A stretch of DNA of 64,000 nucleotides from Kribbella sp. ALI-6-A (GCF_001984195.1 NZ_MTQN01000010.1:682001-746000), one strand, 5' to 3'. Positions 9,451-19,386 are shown, numbered from the stretch's first letter. Program-made: numbers and translations. Notes: generated from the sequence alone by a model not told the origin.

Positions 9451-10458
9451 GTGGATGCAGATCAGCTGGGGGTGGGTGCGATCGAGCAGGTTCCCGACCT
9501 GACCGTCGTCGTGCCGATGTACGACGAGCAAGAGGTGCTGCCGATCTTCTTCGAGCGGATGCGCCCGGTGCTGGACGGTCTCGGCGTCAGCTACGAGCTG
9601 CTGGTCGTCGACGACGGCAGCCGGGACGCGACGGCGTCGATGCTGCTCGCCGCCGCGACCGACTGGCCGCAGCTGCGGCTGGTCCGGCTGCTGCGCAACT
9701 CCGGGCACCAGGCCGCCATCTCGGCCGGGTTCCGCCGGGCCCGCGGCAACTACCTGGTCACCATCGACGCGGACCTGCAGGACCCGCCCGAGGTGATCGC
9801 GGAGCTGCTCGCGACCGCGCGCGATTCCGACGTCGACGTCGTGTACGGCGTCCGCTCGGACCGGTCCAGCGACACCTGGGCCAAGCGCACCACCGCGCGG
9901 ATGTACTACCGGTTGATGTGCCGCCTGGTCGGCAAGGACATCCCGTTCGACGCCGCCGACTTCCGGCTGGTCTCGCGCCGCGTGGTCGACGCGGTGAACG
10001 CGCTGCCCGAGGACGGCCGGGTGTTCCGGCTGGTGATTCCCTGGCTGGGCTTCCCGAGCGCGGAGGTGAAGTACGTCCGGGCCGAGCGCGCCGCGGGCGT
10101 GACGAAGTACAACCTGCGCAAGATGCTCCGGCTCGCGTTCGACAGCGTCACCGCGTTCTCCGCGGCGCCGTTGCGGCTGGCCACCTGGCTCGGCCTGTTC
10201 GGCGGGTTGTTGTCGGTGGTGTTCGTGATCGGCGCGCTGGTGATCAAGCTGACCGGCCAGTCCATCCCCGGCTGGACGTCGACCGTTCTGGCGGTGGCGG
10301 TGATCGGTGCGATCCAGCTGCTCTGCCTGGGCCTGCTGGGTGAGTACGTCGCCCGCTTGTTCCAGTCGAGTCAGAAGAGGCCGCAGTTCCTCGTCGGCTA
10401 CGACAGCCTCGACGACACCGGGCACCAGGTCCTCGAACGGGGGACCGTCCGCACTTGA
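9451..10458 (+). CDS. Family 2 glycosyltransferase, dolichyl/polyprenyl-phosphate sugar synthase type
   Basis: The 335-residue product has a GT-A domain with TVVVPMYDEQE, VVDDGSRD and the metal-binding TIDADLQDPPE. Two C-terminal membrane helices follow (about residues 245-270 and 280-305). This layout is typical of DPM1/GtrB-like enzymes, which transfer a sugar from a nucleotide donor to a polyprenyl phosphate on the inner membrane face. The GTG at 9451 has no clear ribosome-binding site, so translation may be leaderless, or GTG 9472 may be used. It overlaps the next gene, a polytopic protein that could be the GT-C transferase using the lipid-linked sugar. Confidence 0.9.
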   Translation: MDADQLGVGAIEQVPDLTVVVPMYDEQEVLPIFFERMRPVLDGLGVSYELLVVDDGSRDATASMLLAAATDWPQLRLVRLLRNSGHQAAISAGFRRARGNYLVTIDADLQDPPEVIAELLATARDSDVDVVYGVRSDRSSDTWAKRTTARMYYRLMCRLVGKDIPFDAADFRLVSRRVVDAVNALPEDGRVFRLVIPWLGFPSAEVKYVRAERAAGVTKYNLRKMLRLAFDSVTAFSAAPLRLATWLGLFGGLLSVVFVIGALVIKLTGQSIPGWTSTVLAVAVIGAIQLLCLGLLGEYVARLFQSSQKRPQFLVGYDSLDDTGHQVLERGTVRT

Positions 10459-12770
10459 CGCTCGTCGACCTTCCGCCCACCGGTCGATCGGAAACCTCCA
10501 CCCGGCCGATGACCCGGCTCCTACCGTGGTTGCTCCCGCTGGCCGTCGCACTCGCCGGACTGCTCTTCGTGGACGTCCCGGTCACGGCGATCCTCCGGTA
10601 CGCCGTGTATTTCGCCGCAGGCGTCGCGCTGCCCGGCGTACTGCTGCTGCGTGCGCTCTGGCGTAGTACGGGCAACTGGGCCGAAGACATCGGTCTCGGC
10701 ACGGTTGTCGGCTTCACCTGTCAGCTGCTCGGCTGGGCCCTGTTCACTCTGGCCGGCTGGCAGCAGGCGCTCGTGGTCTGGCCCCTGCTGGTGTTGGCAG
10801 TGTTCGCCGCCGCACCGCGACTACGCAGGCACTGGCGGATCACGGACCCCAATCCACTGCCGCTGACCTGGACCTGGGGTCTCGCCGGAGCCGCGGCAGT
10901 CATGCTCGGCGGAGCGACCTTCGGCGTCTACGCCTACCACCCGATGCCCCCGGCCGGTACGGCGTACTACCCGGACCTGCTGTTCCACCTGTCGATGGTC
11001 AACGAGCTGACCCGGTCCGTGCCGCCGCAGTTGCCGCAGGTCGCCGGGCTTCCGCTCGACTATCACTGGTTCGCCAACGCGGACATGGCCGGCGCGGTCG
11101 ACATCACCCGCCTGTCGCCGATCCTCGTGCTGTACCGGCTCTGGCTGCTGCCGCTGCTGGTAGCGGGTCTGCTGGTCTTCGCCACCTTCGCCCGGACGGT
11201 CAGCCGCGCCTGGTGGACCGGCGTCCTGGTCGCGGTCGCCGTCGCCGCGCCGCAGTTCGCCCTGTGGGTCGACAACGGGGTGGACCTGGCGCCGCCGTTC
11301 AGTCTGATCAGCCCGTCGCAGACGTTCGGCATGCTGGCCGGTACGGCGGCAGCGGTCTTCCTGGTGGAGCTGCTGTTCCGCGGCCGGCAGCCGAAGGGGT
11401 TGTGGGTGCTCGCGGTGACCGTGGCGGTGGTCGGCGGCGGGTCCAAGCCGACGATCCTGCCGATCCTGGTCGGTGCCGTCGGCCTCTCCGCACTGTTCGT
11501 CCTGATCCGGGATCGCAAGCTGCCCGCCCGCTTCATCGCTGCCGGGCTTCTGCTGGTCGCCTCGGCCGTCGGCACGCTGCTCACGGTTGCCGGAAGCACC
11601 AGCGGCTCCGGCCTGCAGGTGCTCGCCGTGGTCAAGCTCCAGGGCGGCTACCAAGCGGCGACGCAGGACGCCACTCCAGCCGGCGGTGGCGGACTGATCC
11701 TTCCCGCCCTGACGTCCGGCCGCTTCCTGTCCGTCATCGGTGCGCTGGTCGTGTTCGCTCTGCTGCTGGTCGCCCAGTCGGTCGCACTGGCTGGGTACGG
11801 CCTGATGGGACGGCGCGAGCTCAGGCGGGACCCGCTCGGCTGGTTCCTGCTCGGCGGACTCGTCGCAGGGTGGGCCGGGTTCCTCCTGGTCGACCACCCG
11901 TCGGCCAGCGAGTCGTATTTCGTTCGCAGCGTCGTACCGTTCAGCCTGGCCGCGATCGCGTGGATGACCGCGCTCTGGTTCAAGCAGGTCGCGGACCGGC
12001 GGCGCGCGGCCGTCATTGTCGGAGTGCTGGCCGGCGGAATCGGACTGGTCTACGCGGCAGCGCTGACGGTGGCCAAGTCGGAGCCGATCGGCGATCAGCT
12101 CGACCGGGTCGTGCTGGTGGCCCGTCCACTGGTCGCAGCGCTGGCAGTCACCGTCGTACTGGTCCTGCTCTGGCCGTTCGCGACCAAGCGCTGGGCCCAA
12201 CTGGCCGGGCTCGGTGGAGTGGTTGCGCTGGCGACCATCCTCGCGGTTCCGGCCGCGACAACCTTCGCGCTCGGCGTCCGTGCGACGCAGAGCCACCAGT
12301 CCACGTCGTTCACCTCGCCGCACTGGCGGGTCCATCCCGACGAAGCGGCCGCCGCACTCTGGCTGGCCCGGAACTCACAGCCGGACGATGTTGTCGCGAG
12401 CAACACGTACTGCCGCCCGGCCGGTCCACAGCGTCCGGGATGCGACGCGCGTGGGTACATCGTCAGCGGTATCGCGGGCCGCCGGACGGTGATCGAGGGC
12501 TGGGCCTACACCCAGCAGGCGATGAGCCGGCAAGGCGTCAACGGCGTGCGCTACACGAACCAGCCGTCGCCCTGGCCCGACCGCGTCGCCCTCACCGACC
12601 AAGCGATCGGCGCTCCCACGCCGGAGGTCCTGCGCCACCTGCGTGACCGGTACTCCGTCCGCTGGCTGTACGCCGATGCCTACGACGGCCCGGTCTCGCC
12701 GGAGCTTGCCCGGCTCGCGCACCTGAGACACCGCGAGCAGCACGTCCGTATCTATGAACTGACGCGCTGA
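10455..12770 (+). CDS. Polytopic membrane protein, GT-C glycosyltransferase-like
   Basis: The 771-residue product has roughly a dozen membrane segments and a soluble C-terminal domain of about 170 residues. The start is a TTG whose last two bases lie in the stop of the preceding GT2 gene, so the pair is coupled. Features fit GT-C transferases that use polyprenyl-phosphate sugars: a luminal loop after the first helices (YHPMPPAGTAYYPDLLFH) and a C-terminal segment GRRTVIEGWAYT preceded by HPDEAAAALWLA. I cannot assign a CAZy family or acceptor. The large surface protein encoded next is an obvious candidate acceptor or co-functioning envelope component (inference). Confidence 0.7.
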   Translation: MTLVDLPPTGRSETSTRPMTRLLPWLLPLAVALAGLLFVDVPVTAILRYAVYFAAGVALPGVLLLRALWRSTGNWAEDIGLGTVVGFTCQLLGWALFTLAGWQQALVVWPLLVLAVFAAAPRLRRHWRITDPNPLPLTWTWGLAGAAAVMLGGATFGVYAYHPMPPAGTAYYPDLLFHLSMVNELTRSVPPQLPQVAGLPLDYHWFANADMAGAVDITRLSPILVLYRLWLLPLLVAGLLVFATFARTVSRAWWTGVLVAVAVAAPQFALWVDNGVDLAPPFSLISPSQTFGMLAGTAAAVFLVELLFRGRQPKGLWVLAVTVAVVGGGSKPTILPILVGAVGLSALFVLIRDRKLPARFIAAGLLLVASAVGTLLTVAGSTSGSGLQVLAVVKLQGGYQAATQDATPAGGGGLILPALTSGRFLSVIGALVVFALLLVAQSVALAGYGLMGRRELRRDPLGWFLLGGLVAGWAGFLLVDHPSASESYFVRSVVPFSLAAIAWMTALWFKQVADRRRAAVIVGVLAGGIGLVYAAALTVAKSEPIGDQLDRVVLVARPLVAALAVTVVLVLLWPFATKRWAQLAGLGGVVALATILAVPAATTFALGVRATQSHQSTSFTSPHWRVHPDEAAAALWLARNSQPDDVVASNTYCRPAGPQRPGCDARGYIVSGIAGRRTVIEGWAYTQQAMSRQGVNGVRYTNQPSPWPDRVALTDQAIGAPTPEVLRHLRDRYSVRWLYADAYDGPVSPELARLAHLRHREQHVRIYELTR

Positions 12771-12791
12771 TTTCCGCGTAACATCTCCTCC

Positions 12792-12813
12792 GCGTGGAGC
12801 GTTAGCTCTACGC
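12792..12813 (+). terminator. Hairpin between the GT-C-like gene and the surface-protein gene
   Basis: GCGTGGAGC (12792-12800) pairs with GCTCTACGC (12805-12813) across a GTTA loop, nine pairs including one G-U wobble. It lies 22 bp after the stop. There is no T-run, so it could equally be an operator or leader element of the following gene. Confidence 0.35.
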
Positions 12814-12875
12814 TGGCCCGTTCGCCCCGGTGCCGACGCGATGCAGGACATGCGTTTTCCGGGGAGGGGGCGGCA

Positions 12876-15800
12876 GTGGGCAGGATCTCGGGTCGGGCGC
12901 GTCCGGTGCTCGCCGCCGCGCTGACGTTCGCGGTGCTGCTCGCGGTGACCCCCGCGGCCGGCTACCAGGTGCCCTCGGCACCCTTCACCCAAACCAGTAC
13001 GGCGACTGCCACGATGCCCGGCTCCGGTCTGACCCAGACGATCGACGCGAGCGGCCGGATCGAGTTGCTCGACGCAACGACTGCGGGGGACCGCGGCCTG
13101 ACCACGGGCACGTACCAGCCGGCCGTCGGCGCGACCACGCCGGCGCAGGACGTGCTGGTCAACACCGGAGACTGCGCGGCGGTCGGCACCTGCGACCAGC
13201 GCGGCACGCTGACGATCTCGTTCTCCCAGCCGGTGCGCGACCCGGTCCTGCACTTGGCCGGCATCGGCGGCGCGTCCACCCAGACCGTCAACGGCCAACC
13301 GCGCGCGCAGTCCGAGCTGCACGCCGCGCTCCGGCTCCGAACGGCCGGCCTCAGTCTGCGCAAGCTGGGCCAGGGCAACAACCTGGCCGTCACCAGCGAC
13401 ACGATCACCGCCGCGAACCACGACGCCGGACCGAACTGCGCCACCAAGGACACCGGCGCCGGACCGGACTCGACCGCCACCGCGGCCTGCGGCTCGGTCC
13501 AGGTGAACGGCGTCGTCACAGCGGTCAGCTTCGATCTGACCGCCGTGTTCACCAAACACCCGAAGCTGCCGGCCTTCAACACCAAGACCTCCGCCGACGT
13601 GTTCTCGCTCGTCGCCTCGGTCGGCGAGGACTTCGGCGACGCCGCTGCGTCGTACGGCGCGGCGTGGTCGGTGCTCAGCGACCTGCGCCTCGGCGCCGAG
13701 GCGACGCAGGACAACGCGACCGTCGCCAACGCGACGAACGGTCCGGCCGCCGCCGACCAGGCCGACGACGGGGTCACGTTCGGCCCGCTGCTCACCAGCG
13801 CCACGTCGTACTCGGCGCCGGTGGCGCTGACCGGCGCGTCGAAGCCGGGGCAGGTCTGCGGCTGGATCGACTTCGACCGGGACGGCACCTTCGAAGCCGC
13901 CGAGCGGGCCTGTTCGACCTTCGCGGCCGGTCAGGGCCAGACCACGCTGAGCTGGGCCAAGTTCGCCCGGGCCGCGTCGGCCGGTCCGACCACCGCGCGG
14001 ATCCGTGCCGGGTACACGGCGGCCCAGGTCGAGAAGCCGACCGGCGCGACCGACTCCGGCGAGGTCGAGGACCATCCGCTCACGATCGCGCCGCCGCCTC
14101 CACCGATCGCGGTGAACGACACCGCCGGTACGCCGTACGACACCGGCGTGACGACCGATGTCCTCGGCAACGACAAGCCGGGGGACCCGAGCACGCCGCT
14201 GCGGCCGAGCTCGCTGTGCCTGCTCGACGCGGCGGCCTGCCGGCAGATGGTGATCGTGGTGGGCCAGGGCAAGTACGTCGCCACGCCGGAGGGCCGGATC
14301 GACTTCGACCCGGTGCCGGGCTTCGTCGGTGTCGCCAAGCCGGTCGCATACCGGGTTGCCGACAGCAACGGTGCGACGGCGCGCGCGACGCTGACGGTGA
14401 CGGTCGCGCTGCCGGCCAAGCCGGTCGCCGCGCCCGACACCGCGACCACCGCGCAGAACGTCAGTCTCGGGCTGACCCCGCTGGCCAACGACAAGGCCGC
14501 GCCCGGCGTCAGCCTCGACCCGAAGTCGATCCAGCTGCGCGATCCGGCCGGAGGCAACGTCAAGCGGGACCTGGCGGTCGGCGCGTTCAAGAAGAAGGTC
14601 GTCGTTCCGGGCGAAGGCAGCTACACGGTCAAGCCGGACGGCGGTGTCGACTTCGTGCCGCTGGCGCGCTTCACCGGCGTCGCGACCACGATCGGCTACC
14701 GGGTCGCCGACAGCACCGGCCAGCTGACCGAGTCGACGCTGGTCGTCACGGTCACCCCGGTGGTCCCGAAGGCGCTGGGTGACTCGGTGAGCACGCCCTT
14801 CGACACCAACGCCGTGGTCTCGGTGCTCGACAACGACGTGCCGGGTTCACCCGACGCGCCGCTCGACCCGGCGTCGCTCCTGCTCGTCGACCCGGCGAGT
14901 GGCAAGCTGGTGACCAAGGTGGTCGTCGCCCGGCAGGGCGAGTTCCAGGTTGCCGAGGGCAAGATCGTGTTCGCGCCCGCCCACGGGTTCCAGGGCGTCA
15001 CGACCCCGCTCGGTTATCAGGTGCTCGACAAGAACGGCACACCGTCGCGCGCCCAGCTCGTGGTCAGCGTCGACGCCCCGGGCCCGCCGGTCGCGAACCC
15101 GGACACCCTCACCACGCTGCAGGGCACTCCGGCGTACTCGTCGGTGCTGGACAACGACAAGCCCGGACCGACCGGTTCCGAGTTGGTGGCCGGCAGTGTG
15201 CGGCTGGTGCCCGCCGAGCGGGGCGAGCCGGGGAACTCGCTGGAGGTCCCGGGACAGGGCAAGTACTCGACGCGGCCGGACGGGCGGATTCTGTTCGAGC
15301 CGGTGCCGAAGTTCCACGGCAAGGCGACCCCGGTGAAGTACCAGGTGGCCGACGGCAACGGAGCGATCGGCACGGCCACGCTGAGCGCCGAGGTGACCCG
15401 GGTCCAGCCCGACGCGACCGACGACACCGCGAGTACGGCGTACGACACGAACGTGACAGTTCGGGTGCTGTCCAACGACTCGGCGGGTGATCCGACGCTG
15501 CCGCTGGTGCCGACCAGCCTGGAGCTGATCGACCCGGTCGGCGAGGTCGCGCGTCAGGTGGTCGTGGTCGACGGTCAGGCGACGTTCGCGGTGCGGCCGG
15601 ACGGCACGGTCGACGTCGATCCGCTGCCGTCGTTCACCGGCGTGGTGACGCCGCTGGCCTACACGGTCTCCGACGTGAACGGTACGCCGGCCAGCGCGAA
15701 GCTCACCGTGACGATCGCGAAGCCGTCGCCGCCGGTCGCGAAACCCGACACCGTCCGGACCCTCCAGGACGTGACGGTGCGCGTCGACGCCCTTGCCAAC

Positions 15801-18731
15801 GACACCGCCGGCCGGGACACCGGGCTCGATCCGGTCAGCCTGGTGCTGATCGACCCCGCGGACGGTTCGCTGAAGAAGATCGTCACGGTGCCCGGGCAGG
15901 GCCGGTGGCACGTCGACCCGGACGGGACCGTGGTGTTCGACCCGATCCCGGCGTTCACGGGCCCGGTGACGGGGCTGACGTACCGGGTCTCGGACTGGTT
16001 CGACCAGGCGACGCGCTCCACGATCGCGGTGTCGGTGGCGCCGGTGACACCGGTCGCGATGGACGACAACACGACCACGCCGTACGACACGGTGGTGCGC
16101 GTGCGGGTCCTCGGCAACGACAAGGCGGGTGACCCGACCGCGCCGCTGATGCCGGGCACGCTGCGGCTCGAGGATCCGGCCGACGGGGTGTTCAAGCCGT
16201 CGGTGTCGGTCAAGGGACAAGGAGCTTTCACCGCCCGCGACGGGCTGGTCGTCTTCGACCCGGCGCCGGGGTTCAGTGGCTCGGCGCCGGAGCTGACCTA
16301 CCAGGTGGCCGACGACAACGGGACGTTCGCGACCGCGGTCGTGCGGATCACCGTCGGGGCGCCGCCGGTGGCGCGGCCGGATCTTGCCTCGACGATGCAG
16401 GACGTGACGGTGACCGTGGACGTGCTCGGCAACGACAGCCCGGGCACGAAGGCAAAGCTGGACCCGGCATCCGTCGTACTGCGGGACGCTGCGGCGCGAG
16501 CGGGCTTCGCCCGGACGGTGACGGTGGCCGGGCAGGGCACGTACGCGGTGCAGGACAGCGGGGCCGTGGTGTTCGACCCGCTGCCGTCGTTCCGGGGCAA
16601 GGGGCGGCCGATCACCTATCGCGTTGCCGACAGCAACAAGTCGGTCGCGACCGCGACGCTGGTGCTGACCGTGAGGCCGATCGATCCGTTCACCGTCGAC
16701 GACGCGGCCATCACGCCGCACAATCGCGCGATCACCGTCGACGTCGTGGCCAACGACAAACCTGGCGACCCGAGTGCGCCGCTGGTGCCGGCCAGCCTGC
16801 TGGTGCAGGATCCCGCCGACGGTGCCTACCGCGCGACGGTGACGCAGCCCGGGGAGGGCACGTACGTCGCGGACAAGTCCGGACGGATCACCTTCACCCC
16901 GGTCAAGAACTACCAAGGTGTGACGACGCCCGCGACGTACCGGATCACCGACGACAACGGGACGGCCGCCGAAGGGCTGCTGTTCCTGACCGTCGGCAAG
17001 GGGCCGGAGGCCCAGCCGGACAACGTGACCACCAAGCAGAACGGCGCGGTGACCTTCGACCCGCTCGCGAACGACCAGCCCGGAACGGCGGCGCAGCTGG
17101 AGAAGGCCTCGGTCCGGATCTTCGGCACCGCGCCGGTCCGGACCTGGGACCTGAAGGCGAAGATCGCGGGCCAGGGCAGCTTCGAGGTCGACGCGACGAC
17201 CGGCAAGATCACCTTCACGCCGGTGGCGGCGTTCCGGGGGACGAGCTCGATCGCCTACCAGGTGACGGACACGAGTGGGAACAAGGCGGCCGCGACCGTC
17301 ACCGTGACCGTGACGCGCATCGACCCGGCGCCGGTCGACGACACCGCGACGACGCCGTTCGACACCGCGATCACGGTGCCGGTGCTCGGCAACGACAAGC
17401 CCGGGGACTCGACCGCGCCGCTGGTTCCCGCGTCGGTCCGGGTGGTCGATCCGACGACCGGTGACCCGGTGTCCTCGCTCCGGGTCGCCGGGCAGGGCGT
17501 GTGGACCGCGCAGCCCGACGGGGGAGTGCGACTGATGCCGGAGAGCGGTTCGACCGGCTCGGTCACCCCGCTGACGTACCAGGTGAGCGACCGGAACGGC
17601 AGCACCGGTACGGCGACGCTGACGGTGACCGTCGAGGCCAGACCGGTCGCGTCGCCCGACCGGGCCGAGACCAAGCAGCACCAGCCGATCACCGTCGATC
17701 CGCTGGCCAACGACAAGCCCGGGCCCGGGGCGAAGCTCGATCCGGCGACGCTGCTGCTGGTTGAGCCGGACGGTGACCTGGTCAGCCGGGTGACGGTTCC
17801 CGGCCAGGGCACGCTGATGGTTGCCGAAGGCAAGATCTCGTTCAGCCCGGTGGTGAGCTTCACCGGCACCACCCGGCCGGCGCCGTACGAGGTGAAGGAC
17901 AGCAACCGCAACGCGGCCCGCTCGGCCGTTTCGGTGACGGTGCTCCCGGTCCGGCCGGTCGCGACCGACGACACGGCGCGGACGGCGTACGGGAAGCCGG
18001 TGGTGGCCCCGGTGCTCGACAACGACAAGGCCGGTGATCCGTCGGCGGCGCTGAATCCGGCGTCGGTCGCGGTCCGGGATCCGGCCGACGGCAAGGACAA
18101 GAAGACGGTGACGATCCCGGGAGAGGGCACGTTCACGGTCGCGGCGGCCGGGACGATCGGGTTCGCGCCGGTCAGCGGGTTCAGCGGGACGACGCGCGCG
18201 GTCGGCTACCGGGTGACGGACGCGAACGGTACGTCGGACACCGCGCAGCTGGAGATCACGGTGGCGGCCCCGGCGGGCGCGCAGGCGGCTCAGGACGACG
18301 GAACCGCGAGCTCGGGCAATCCGGCGGTCGTCAACCCCCTGCTGAACGATGCGGCGACCGAAGGGGCGTCGTGGGTGCGATCGAGCGTCTGCCTGGTCAC
18401 CGGCACGGCCACGTGCGCGTCGCGGATCGTCGTACCGGGGGTCGGGGTGTGGACGGTCGGCAGCGACGGGACGATCCGCCTGGTGCCCGAGCGCACCTTC
18501 GACGGCATCGCCAAGGCGGCGTACCGGGTCACCGACACCGGCGGCAGGACGGTGGACTCCCAGGTGAAGGTTGTCATCGGCGCCGATCCGCCCACGTCCC
18601 CTGAGCCACCGTCCGGCCGGGCTCCCGCCGCAGCGCTCCCGGACACCGGCGGCCCGTCCGTCTTCCTCCTCACCCTCGGCGGACTGCTCGCAGCCCTCGG
18701 CGTGACCCTGCTCCGCCGACGCCGCCCCTGA
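12876..18731 (+). CDS. Giant sortase-anchored surface protein with 14 CshA-like repeats
   Basis: The 1951-residue product starts at a GTG after GGGGAGGGGG. Residues 1-34 form a signal peptide. Residues about 35-405 are a non-repeat head ending in a GEVED-type domain (motif at 395-399). Fourteen repeats of about 107 residues then run from about residue 410 to 1905. They resemble CshA-type fibril repeats, with cores such as VLGNDKPGD, YRVADSNG and FDPVPGF. The C-terminus is Pro-rich, then LPDTG (1921-1925), a hydrophobic stretch and RRRRP, a complete sorting signal for covalent attachment to peptidoglycan. Repeats alternate between two subtypes. Only the first and last repeats carry cysteine pairs (448/455 and 1839/1847). 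Family members in streptococci form adhesive fibrils; the role in an actinomycete is unknown. Confidence 0.92.
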   Translation: MGRISGRARPVLAAALTFAVLLAVTPAAGYQVPSAPFTQTSTATATMPGSGLTQTIDASGRIELLDATTAGDRGLTTGTYQPAVGATTPAQDVLVNTGDCAAVGTCDQRGTLTISFSQPVRDPVLHLAGIGGASTQTVNGQPRAQSELHAALRLRTAGLSLRKLGQGNNLAVTSDTITAANHDAGPNCATKDTGAGPDSTATAACGSVQVNGVVTAVSFDLTAVFTKHPKLPAFNTKTSADVFSLVASVGEDFGDAAASYGAAWSVLSDLRLGAEATQDNATVANATNGPAAADQADDGVTFGPLLTSATSYSAPVALTGASKPGQVCGWIDFDRDGTFEAAERACSTFAAGQGQTTLSWAKFARAASAGPTTARIRAGYTAAQVEKPTGATDSGEVEDHPLTIAPPPPPIAVNDTAGTPYDTGVTTDVLGNDKPGDPSTPLRPSSLCLLDAAACRQMVIVVGQGKYVATPEGRIDFDPVPGFVGVAKPVAYRVADSNGATARATLTVTVALPAKPVAAPDTATTAQNVSLGLTPLANDKAAPGVSLDPKSIQLRDPAGGNVKRDLAVGAFKKKVVVPGEGSYTVKPDGGVDFVPLARFTGVATTIGYRVADSTGQLTESTLVVTVTPVVPKALGDSVSTPFDTNAVVSVLDNDVPGSPDAPLDPASLLLVDPASGKLVTKVVVARQGEFQVAEGKIVFAPAHGFQGVTTPLGYQVLDKNGTPSRAQLVVSVDAPGPPVANPDTLTTLQGTPAYSSVLDNDKPGPTGSELVAGSVRLVPAERGEPGNSLEVPGQGKYSTRPDGRILFEPVPKFHGKATPVKYQVADGNGAIGTATLSAEVTRVQPDATDDTASTAYDTNVTVRVLSNDSAGDPTLPLVPTSLELIDPVGEVARQVVVVDGQATFAVRPDGTVDVDPLPSFTGVVTPLAYTVSDVNGTPASAKLTVTIAKPSPPVAKPDTVRTLQDVTVRVDALANDTAGRDTGLDPVSLVLIDPADGSLKKIVTVPGQGRWHVDPDGTVVFDPIPAFTGPVTGLTYRVSDWFDQATRSTIAVSVAPVTPVAMDDNTTTPYDTVVRVRVLGNDKAGDPTAPLMPGTLRLEDPADGVFKPSVSVKGQGAFTARDGLVVFDPAPGFSGSAPELTYQVADDNGTFATAVVRITVGAPPVARPDLASTMQDVTVTVDVLGNDSPGTKAKLDPASVVLRDAAARAGFARTVTVAGQGTYAVQDSGAVVFDPLPSFRGKGRPITYRVADSNKSVATATLVLTVRPIDPFTVDDAAITPHNRAITVDVVANDKPGDPSAPLVPASLLVQDPADGAYRATVTQPGEGTYVADKSGRITFTPVKNYQGVTTPATYRITDDNGTAAEGLLFLTVGKGPEAQPDNVTTKQNGAVTFDPLANDQPGTAAQLEKASVRIFGTAPVRTWDLKAKIAGQGSFEVDATTGKITFTPVAAFRGTSSIAYQVTDTSGNKAAATVTVTVTRIDPAPVDDTATTPFDTAITVPVLGNDKPGDSTAPLVPASVRVVDPTTGDPVSSLRVAGQGVWTAQPDGGVRLMPESGSTGSVTPLTYQVSDRNGSTGTATLTVTVEARPVASPDRAETKQHQPITVDPLANDKPGPGAKLDPATLLLVEPDGDLVSRVTVPGQGTLMVAEGKISFSPVVSFTGTTRPAPYEVKDSNRNAARSAVSVTVLPVRPVATDDTARTAYGKPVVAPVLDNDKAGDPSAALNPASVAVRDPADGKDKKTVTIPGEGTFTVAAAGTIGFAPVSGFSGTTRAVGYRVTDANGTSDTAQLEITVAAPAGAQAAQDDGTASSGNPAVVNPLLNDAATEGASWVRSSVCLVTGTATCASRIVVPGVGVWTVGSDGTIRLVPERTFDGIAKAAYRVTDTGGRTVDSQVKVVIGADPPTSPEPPSGRAPAAALPDTGGPSVFLLTLGGLLAALGVTLLRRRRP
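14103..18590 (+). repeat. Fourteen tandem protein-coding repeats, alternating A and B types
   Basis: Each unit is about 320 bp. Odd units have a TPYDT-like start and GNDKPGDP.APL; even units have TxQ(D/N)V and LANDxPG followed by a shorter LDP. An A+B pair of about 640 bp is therefore the higher-order unit, present about seven times. DNA-level identity is diverged, so this is not a recent expansion. Confidence 0.85.
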
Positions 18732-18739
18732 ACGAGCCA

Positions 18740-18773
18740 GGCCGGGTCCCGCTGAGGAGCGGGACCCGGCCTC
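18740..18773. terminator. Strong bidirectional terminator hairpin
   Basis: A perfect 15-bp inverted repeat (18740-18754 with 18759-18773) surrounds a GAGG loop. It lies between convergent genes, 8 bp after the surface-protein stop and 3 bp before the end of the GNAT gene, so it can serve both. Confidence 0.85.
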
Positions 18774-18776
18774 GCT

Positions 18777-19301
18777 TCACGACGTCAGGTCGGTGACCAG
18801 CATGATCTCGTCGCGGTAGTCGTCGGCGGCGACGCGGACCGCGCGGGGGTGCCGGCCGACGATGCGATAGCCGAGCTTGCCGTAGAAGGTGTCCAGGTTG
18901 CCGCCGTCGCGGATGGTGAGCATGAGCTGCTCCAGGCCGAGTTGTTCGGCCGACGAGCGCAGGCCGTTCATCAGCAGGCGGCCGGCGCCGTTGCCCTGGT
19001 ACTTGGGGTGCACCATCACGCGCAGCACCGTCCGCCAGTGAGAGCTCAACTGGCCGCTGTTGGCGACGAGCAGGCCCATGCCGACGTACCGGTCGCCGTT
19101 GTGCAGTACGCCGAGCAGGTCCTGGCCGGCCGCGACCCGCTCCAGCGCGCGGTCCAGCGTTTCGGCGACCAGGTCAACCGGCGCCGGCGCGGTGAACCCG
19201 ACGCTGCCACCGGCGTCGGTCGCCGCGACCCAGGTGTCCAGCAGATCCGCGCGCAGGCCTGGCTCGGAGACCGCGTCCGGTTCGATCACGACGTACTCCA
19301 C
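18777..19301 (-). CDS. GNAT-family N-acetyltransferase
   Basis: This 174-residue single-domain protein carries the acetyl-CoA binding motif A, HPKYQGNGAGRLLM, followed by a typical motif B (FYGKLGYRIVGRH). GNAT enzymes transfer acetyl from acetyl-CoA to small amines or protein N-termini. Substrate specificity cannot be read from sequence. It is divergent from the neighbouring alpha/beta hydrolase and ends at the strong hairpin shared with the surface-protein gene. Confidence 0.9.
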   Translation of the reverse strand: MEYVVIEPDAVSEPGLRADLLDTWVAATDAGGSVGFTAPAPVDLVAETLDRALERVAAGQDLLGVLHNGDRYVGMGLLVANSGQLSSHWRTVLRVMVHPKYQGNGAGRLLMNGLRSSAEQLGLEQLMLTIRDGGNLDTFYGKLGYRIVGRHPRAVRVAADDYRDEIMLVTDLTS

Positions 19302-19386
19302 GGTGGTCCCTTTCTGCGACTCGGTTGCAGGAAGGAGTCTAAATCAGCCTCCTGGGTACCAGATCGCAAACCCGGAAGGAGCACTG

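Noticed and set aside
14847..17681. A 944-codon open frame antisense to the surface-protein repeats
   Set aside because: Its apparent internal repeats are only the reverse reading of the coding repeats; composition is Arg/His/Gly/Val-rich without folds.
14103..18590. Repeats considered as a CRISPR array or non-coding satellite
   Set aside because: The period is about 320 bp, follows the reading frame and is conserved at protein level, as in CshA-like proteins.
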